34,145 bases of DNA from NCBI GenBank assembly GCA_015680685.1, contig MNCI01004733.1:94401-128545 (forward strand), read 5' to 3'. The notes below the pieces were generated by a model. It did no database searches. It had not been told where the DNA came from and worked only from the letters and a program-made list of their open reading frames with translations. Source of the stretch: Gnetum montanum (Eukaryota > Streptophyta > Gnetopsida > Gnetales > Gnetaceae). A program made the position numbers and the translations under genes. Of the stretch, positions 30,682 to 34,145 are shown piece after piece. The number at the start of each line of letters is the position of its first letter. Within the stretch, counting starts at the first letter, position 1.

Positions 30682-31005
30682 TATGTGGGCGCACATGATG
30701 TGGAGGATGACAAACTTCACTCCCCTTCCCCACATACCCCCGCCGCACACCCCCTCCATCGCTCTAGACGACGTGTTGGCCTCTTGGCCAAAATTAACGT
30801 GCTTCTTTTGGTTGATCCTCATAATATATGCTCAACCCTCAAGTGCAGCCTGCCATCAAGTATGGTGTTTAAATCAACCCTCACAAATGCAGGCTACAAA
30901 ACCTTAAGGGCACATACAAACCCTAATGCTGTATGTCTTAACTCATAAAAGACCTAATGCTTTGATTTTTCTTTCTACTGGCAAATAAAAGCCATAACTA
31001 ACTTG
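30682..31005. other. Spacer, no gene recognised
   Basis: A C-rich stretch (about 30715-30765) gives open frames on both strands, but none shows a domain or consistent coding character. Confidence 0.45.
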
Positions 31006-31044
31006 CATCCAGCTCTGATATTAATCAAATATCAAAGCTGGATG
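31006..31044. other. 39-nt near-perfect hairpin
   Basis: CATCCAGCT-C-TGATATT (31006-31022) pairs with AATATCA-A-AGCTGGATG (31028-31044), a 17-position stem with one mismatch and a 5-nt loop. It may be a small transposon relic or a structured RNA element; nothing nearby decides. Confidence 0.5.
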
Positions 31045-31504
31045 GAAATGCCAACTGAGATTACTGTCTTTATAACAAAAATACTGGGAAGTTAAAATTT
31101 AGGAAGACCGTAGCATGCCAAAGAATGATTAATCCCTGTCCGATGGTATAGTCCATCACCTGACATGCAGTGGTTTTTGCTTTGCTTACTTATGTGGTTT
31201 ATGTGTAGATGGGCATTATGTGGCCGCTTGGTGGTGTTAATTTTATGATATGTTTTTATGACTGTAGGTCTCTGCCAAAATTCTAGTTACTCTCATCATG
31301 TTATGCACTCTTATTATTCGTTTGAAAAAGAAACTGTCACAGGGAGAAAAAATTAATAGCGCACAAAATGGAGACAAACTTCTTAGGACAAATAGGAAAC
31401 GCCAGAAGAGAACAAAAATGCAGAAACGTCAATGAAAGCAAAAATGAAATAACGCTACCAACATCAATTTGGGAGACGAGGGAATGAAATCTACGTCTTG
31501 AGCC
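31045..31504. other. Downstream flank of the GST relic, no gene
   Basis: There is no recognisable coding or repeat feature. It lies 3' of the glutathione S-transferase relic, which is on the minus strand. Confidence 0.45.
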
Positions 31505-32044
31505 TTAAGCCTGAGGCTGGGAATGGAACCTCTTGTGAAAAACCTCCGTTATAAAGTTAGGATCAGGCAGAAAGTCCTTTACTCCATCAGTCTTCTTCAA
31601 TGCCTGCAGCAGCATGGTTAGAGCAGGAGCGGTCTCTTCATTCATGAGAGATACCTCTCCCAGGGTCTCGATAGCCTTGATAATGCCATAAAGTAAAGCA
31701 AATACCACATCCACTCGCCCCATATTGTCTCCATTGAAGTAAATATTGCCTTTGCCTAATTTCTTAAGCACACCTTCTAAAAATGCCACATTCGCTTTTG
31801 CCTCTTTAGCCTCCTTTGCCTAAGCGCCTTTGTCCGCAATTGCGAATATCTTCTTAAAATTGTCCAGGCGCTTATCGTTGATGAAGGCGACCCAGAAACC
31901 GGCAAGGGCACGATCGTATGGGTCCGATGGCAGAAGCACTCTTGCAGCGAACGAGCTCAACTTCAGGCCTAGAATCTTCAACCATGACGACGATGATGCC
32001 ATTTTCCTACCTGCCTTGGCTCTCACTCTCAGATAACGATCCAA
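31505..32044 (-). pseudogene. Tau-class glutathione S-transferase relic, thioredoxin domain deleted
   Basis: Tau GSTs join glutathione to toxic or stress-related compounds in the plant cytosol. The likely start is the ATG at 32002 (MASSSSWLKILGLKLSSF); an in-frame ATG at 32044 adds 14 residues. LKILGLKLSSFAARV matches the extreme N-terminus of tau GSTs, including the catalytic Ser region, but the next residues, LLPSDPYDRALAGFW, belong to the start of the helical C-terminal domain. About 60 residues with the glutathione-binding site are gone. An in-frame TAG near 31822 (CAG in relatives) interrupts the C-terminal domain, which otherwise continues to a TAA at 31507-31505 (LEGVLKKLGKGNIYFNGD, GRVDVVFALL, LPDPNFITEVFHKRF). 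No intron is present where most tau GST genes have one, which could mean a retrocopy. The total is about 165 codons against a usual 220-230. It is surely non-catalytic. Confidence 0.85.
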
Positions 32045-32385
32045 AACTTAGATGAGGAAACCGTGAACGTGAAAGGTTGAAAACTGGCCAATGCCTCAGT
32101 GGTGGAAAAAAACTAGCATAATACGGTCAGTCCGAATTAAGAAGTCACCATAATTCGAGTTTGGATGCTAAGAGGACACCGTTGCAGTGTCCAAACCAAC
32201 ATCCTTTGAATCATGAACTTTCTGAAATCATGACGACGCTGTACTACATCCGAGCAGTGTCACTTTAAAACTGGAATTTTCCAAATTCGTTAAGACACCC
32301 AAATAACACAACTTTTAACGTCTGAACAACAACGTCATTCTTAAACCAGAACTTTCCAAAATCCATGTTCGTTGTTGTGCCAACC
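32045..32385. other. Upstream flank of the GST relic
   Basis: This is non-coding. Near-repeats such as AACTTTCTGAAATC, AATTTTCCAAATTC and AACTTTCCAAAATCC occur at about 32216-32365. I see no convincing TATA box for the minus-strand gene. Confidence 0.4.
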
Positions 32386-32408
32386 ATCCGATCCGATCCG
32401 ATCCGATC
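32386..32408 (+). repeat. (ATCCG)n microsatellite
   Basis: Four ATCCG units plus ATC. Confidence 0.9.
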
Positions 32409-32579
32409 TTATCAGATGCGTACCGGAGCACAGTTATAAGAGGACATGCATCCAGCGCCGTAACAAAAAATTCCTGCACCACCAACTACCAACAATAACA
32501 ACCACAACATGGCAACAGCAATGTTAGCAACTGTTTATTTTTTATTTTTTATATAGCAACTCTTTAACAAAAATAAAAA

Positions 32580-33050
32580 ACAATTCTGCTAGGCTTGGCT
32601 CGGTAAGGGTTTGTAACTCTACGTTACACGTTACACTTTGATTTCCAAGAATTTCGTAAAAGGAATTTTAAAATCAATTGGGTTTTAAGTGTGGTAAATA
32701 AAAAATTGAAAATTACTAAAAATTTAATAAATTAAACAATTTTTAATTATATTTTATATTAAAAATTAAATCATTATCATCCTCCTAGGTAGGCTGCCGC
32801 TTTGCTGATTTATTTTTTATATAACTAGTTCATAGGCAATATGAAATAATGAACATAAAAAAAAACAAATCTCGTAGGCTTGGCTTAGTAAGAGTTTGTA
32901 ACTCTACTTTACACTTTGATAAAAAGAAATTCGCAAAAAGAATTTTAAAATGAATTAAATATACTTAAGAAAATAAAAAATATTAAAAATTTAATAAATT
33001 GAATAATTTTAATTCTATTTTATATTAATAAATAAATCATCATCATCATC
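32580..33050 (+). repeat. Diverged tandem duplication of about 200 bp
   Basis: 32580-32785 and 32868-33050 share, in order, GTAGGCTTGGCT or close, TTTGTAACTCTAC, ACACTTTGAT, GAATTTTAAAAT, AAAAATTTAATAAATT and ATTTTATATTAA. A third partial copy (TTGAATAATTTTAATTCTAT) is at about 33305-33350. AT-rich, non-coding. Confidence 0.65.
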
Positions 33051-33358
33051 AAAGCCTTGTCATAACAAAATGAGGTCAACCCAATTAGCTACATGAATTC
33101 TCTTTAGCCATGGGCCTTAGTGCAGTGGAGGGCTACCCACCTTAACATAGGTGTAGTTTCTTCCAAGCATGTTTAATAATTTTTTTGGAAGGTCTCTTCC
33201 AAATGCAGCTTTTCACCTTTGCTTATAACAAGCTAAGCTAATTATCTCAAAAATTTGTCGTTTCAACCTCCATGAGACCTGGCCAACACAACAAAATAAT
33301 GTAAATTGAATAATTTTAATTCTATTTTATATTAAAAAATAAATCATAAGATTTGTTA

Positions 33359-33423
33359 GGATGACCACGGCCTGGAGGTAGATGCCTTAGTCTTTTGGGA
33401 CGACCACGGACTGGAGCTAGACA
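33359..33423 (+). repeat. 25-bp direct repeat pair
   Basis: 33359-33383 and 33398-33422 share GACCACGG-CTGGAG-TAGA with four differences, 39 bp apart. The open frame from 33395 shows no known domain and is not called. Confidence 0.6.
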
Positions 33424-33997
33424 GACACAACCATGGCATTATCTATACACGAGTTTTTTTAAGGCTGCCTCTGCCGTGCAGCAAGAAGGAAAGATATACA
33501 AGCAATTTTCTCTTGTAGCAAAAGAAAAAAGCATCAGCATATGTGCGTTGAAACGAAGACACAATCAAAATGCGAATTTAATTTTACCCAAGAAGAAAGA
33601 TCATCGTCGACATCATCTGAACGTACAATCTATGATGTGAAATTGAAATACTTTACTTTTCTGGTAGCAATTTGTTGGTATTCAAACTTATTTAAACAAA
33701 TAATATCGGTCTCACCAATGCTTAGGCAGCGATGTCCAAGTAGTGGTGCGGCAATCAATCGTAAAACCAGTGTACACGTCAAAGGAGAGTGCAGGCTCAC
33801 CATTTAACTTCATCCTTGTATCATTTTCCTTTGCTCTAGAGGAAAAACCATCCACTTAATAAAAATATACGGACTATAATTTTTTAAGTAAGATTTAGGA
33901 CATTCTATCACATATCATCTTAAATTATCTTCAAAATATAGAAAAAAAGTTTATACAAAAAAATATTTATTTGTTTGGTAGATTTTTCTATACCTAT
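33424..33997. other. Non-coding DNA, no gene recognised
   Basis: Two overlapping open frames (33395-33640 and 33541-33807) lack recognisable motifs and are basic or low-complexity. The rest is AT-rich. Confidence 0.4.
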
Positions 33998-34145
33998 TGA
34001 TGAATTGTGTTTTACATAAGCCCCAATATTGGGTATCCGATATCAAGTATGTGATATCATGGCCTAAGATGTGATATAAATACAGTCTTTGGGCACACGA
34101 TTCAAGGAGAGCTTTTTTTAGTTAAGGGGGGGGGGGGGGGGGGGG
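33998..34145 (+). mobile_element. Start of another Athila-like LTR, cut by the window end
   Basis: TGATGAAT at 33998 resembles the LTR starts TGATGAGT (845) and TGATGAAC (24668, minus). Inside are GGGTATCCGATATC, GATATCATGGCC and TATAAATA (34075-34082); the same GATATCATGGCC-type block precedes the TATA box of the 15190 LTR (minus), and a GATATT version that of the 24668 LTR. The window ends in a run of 20 G (34126-34145). Confidence 0.6.
34031..34082 (+). promoter_or_regulatory. LTR promoter: GATATC palindromes plus TATA box
   Basis: GATATC occurs at 34039-34044 and 34053-34058, and TATAAATA at 34075-34082, the same architecture as at 872-949 and 24578-24668. Confidence 0.55.

Noticed and set aside
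33395-33807. Two overlapping + frames of 81 and 88 codons
   Set aside because: They have no recognisable motif, mixed composition, and begin in a local direct repeat; not enough to call a gene.
1-34145. tRNA, rRNA or organelle DNA
   Set aside because: No cloverleaf with intact A and B boxes, no rRNA signature and no organelle genes were seen.

Overview
This looks like a gene-poor stretch of a large, repeat-rich seed-plant nuclear genome. A gymnosperm is my best guess, from the old, decayed and nested retroelements in AT-rich DNA and the plant-specific gene relics; no single base proves the taxon. I found no intact protein-coding gene. Nearly everything recognisable is a transposable element or a pseudogene, and many stops are of the C-to-T (deamination) kind.

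1-5300: end to end on the + strand are the 3' end and LTR of one Athila-like Ty3/gypsy element (1-838), then a second element with an 829-bp LTR (845-1673), a tRNA-Asp-type primer site (1675-1693) and a gag reading frame broken by stops (1816-3687). Its pol and 3' LTR are not visible. 5300-11700 is AT-rich with no gene, apart from a promoter-like cluster at 5214-5280, a 48-bp tandem repeat and a possible SINE head. 11730-13514 is a ruined Tat-like gag/protease.

14417-26710 is the clearest structure. A 2.8-kb LTR element with no coding capacity (LTRs about 1.19 kb, internal region 416 bp, target duplication ATAGT on both sides) has had its 5' LTR split by a whole Athila-like element on the minus strand (15190-24668, target duplication ACACC on both sides). 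The uninterrupted 3' LTR at 25513-26705 serves as the empty-site control. Reading leftward, the Athila-like element has 5' LTR, primer site, gag, protease, reverse transcriptase, RNase H, integrase, a 981-N assembly gap, a polypurine tract and a 3' LTR; all its reading frames are broken.

26711-29400: a Helitron replication-protein relic (minus strand) with one well-supported 88-nt intron. A 388-bp foldback element sits inside it, in a TA microsatellite. 29880-30430: a minus-strand pseudogene of the EXORDIUM/PHI-1 family. 31505-32044: a minus-strand tau-class glutathione S-transferase relic lacking most of its thioredoxin domain. 32050-34000 holds local AT-rich repeats, and at 33998 another Athila-like LTR starts and is cut by the window end.

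The most unusual signal is shared by the Athila-like LTRs: clusters of short palindromes (mostly around GATATC, in one LTR CCCTATCGATAGGG) just upstream of a TATAAATA box, plus a poly(A) signal placed inside an inverted repeat. The unrelated non-coding LTR element has its own version: five 20-bp tandem repeats just upstream of its TATA box.
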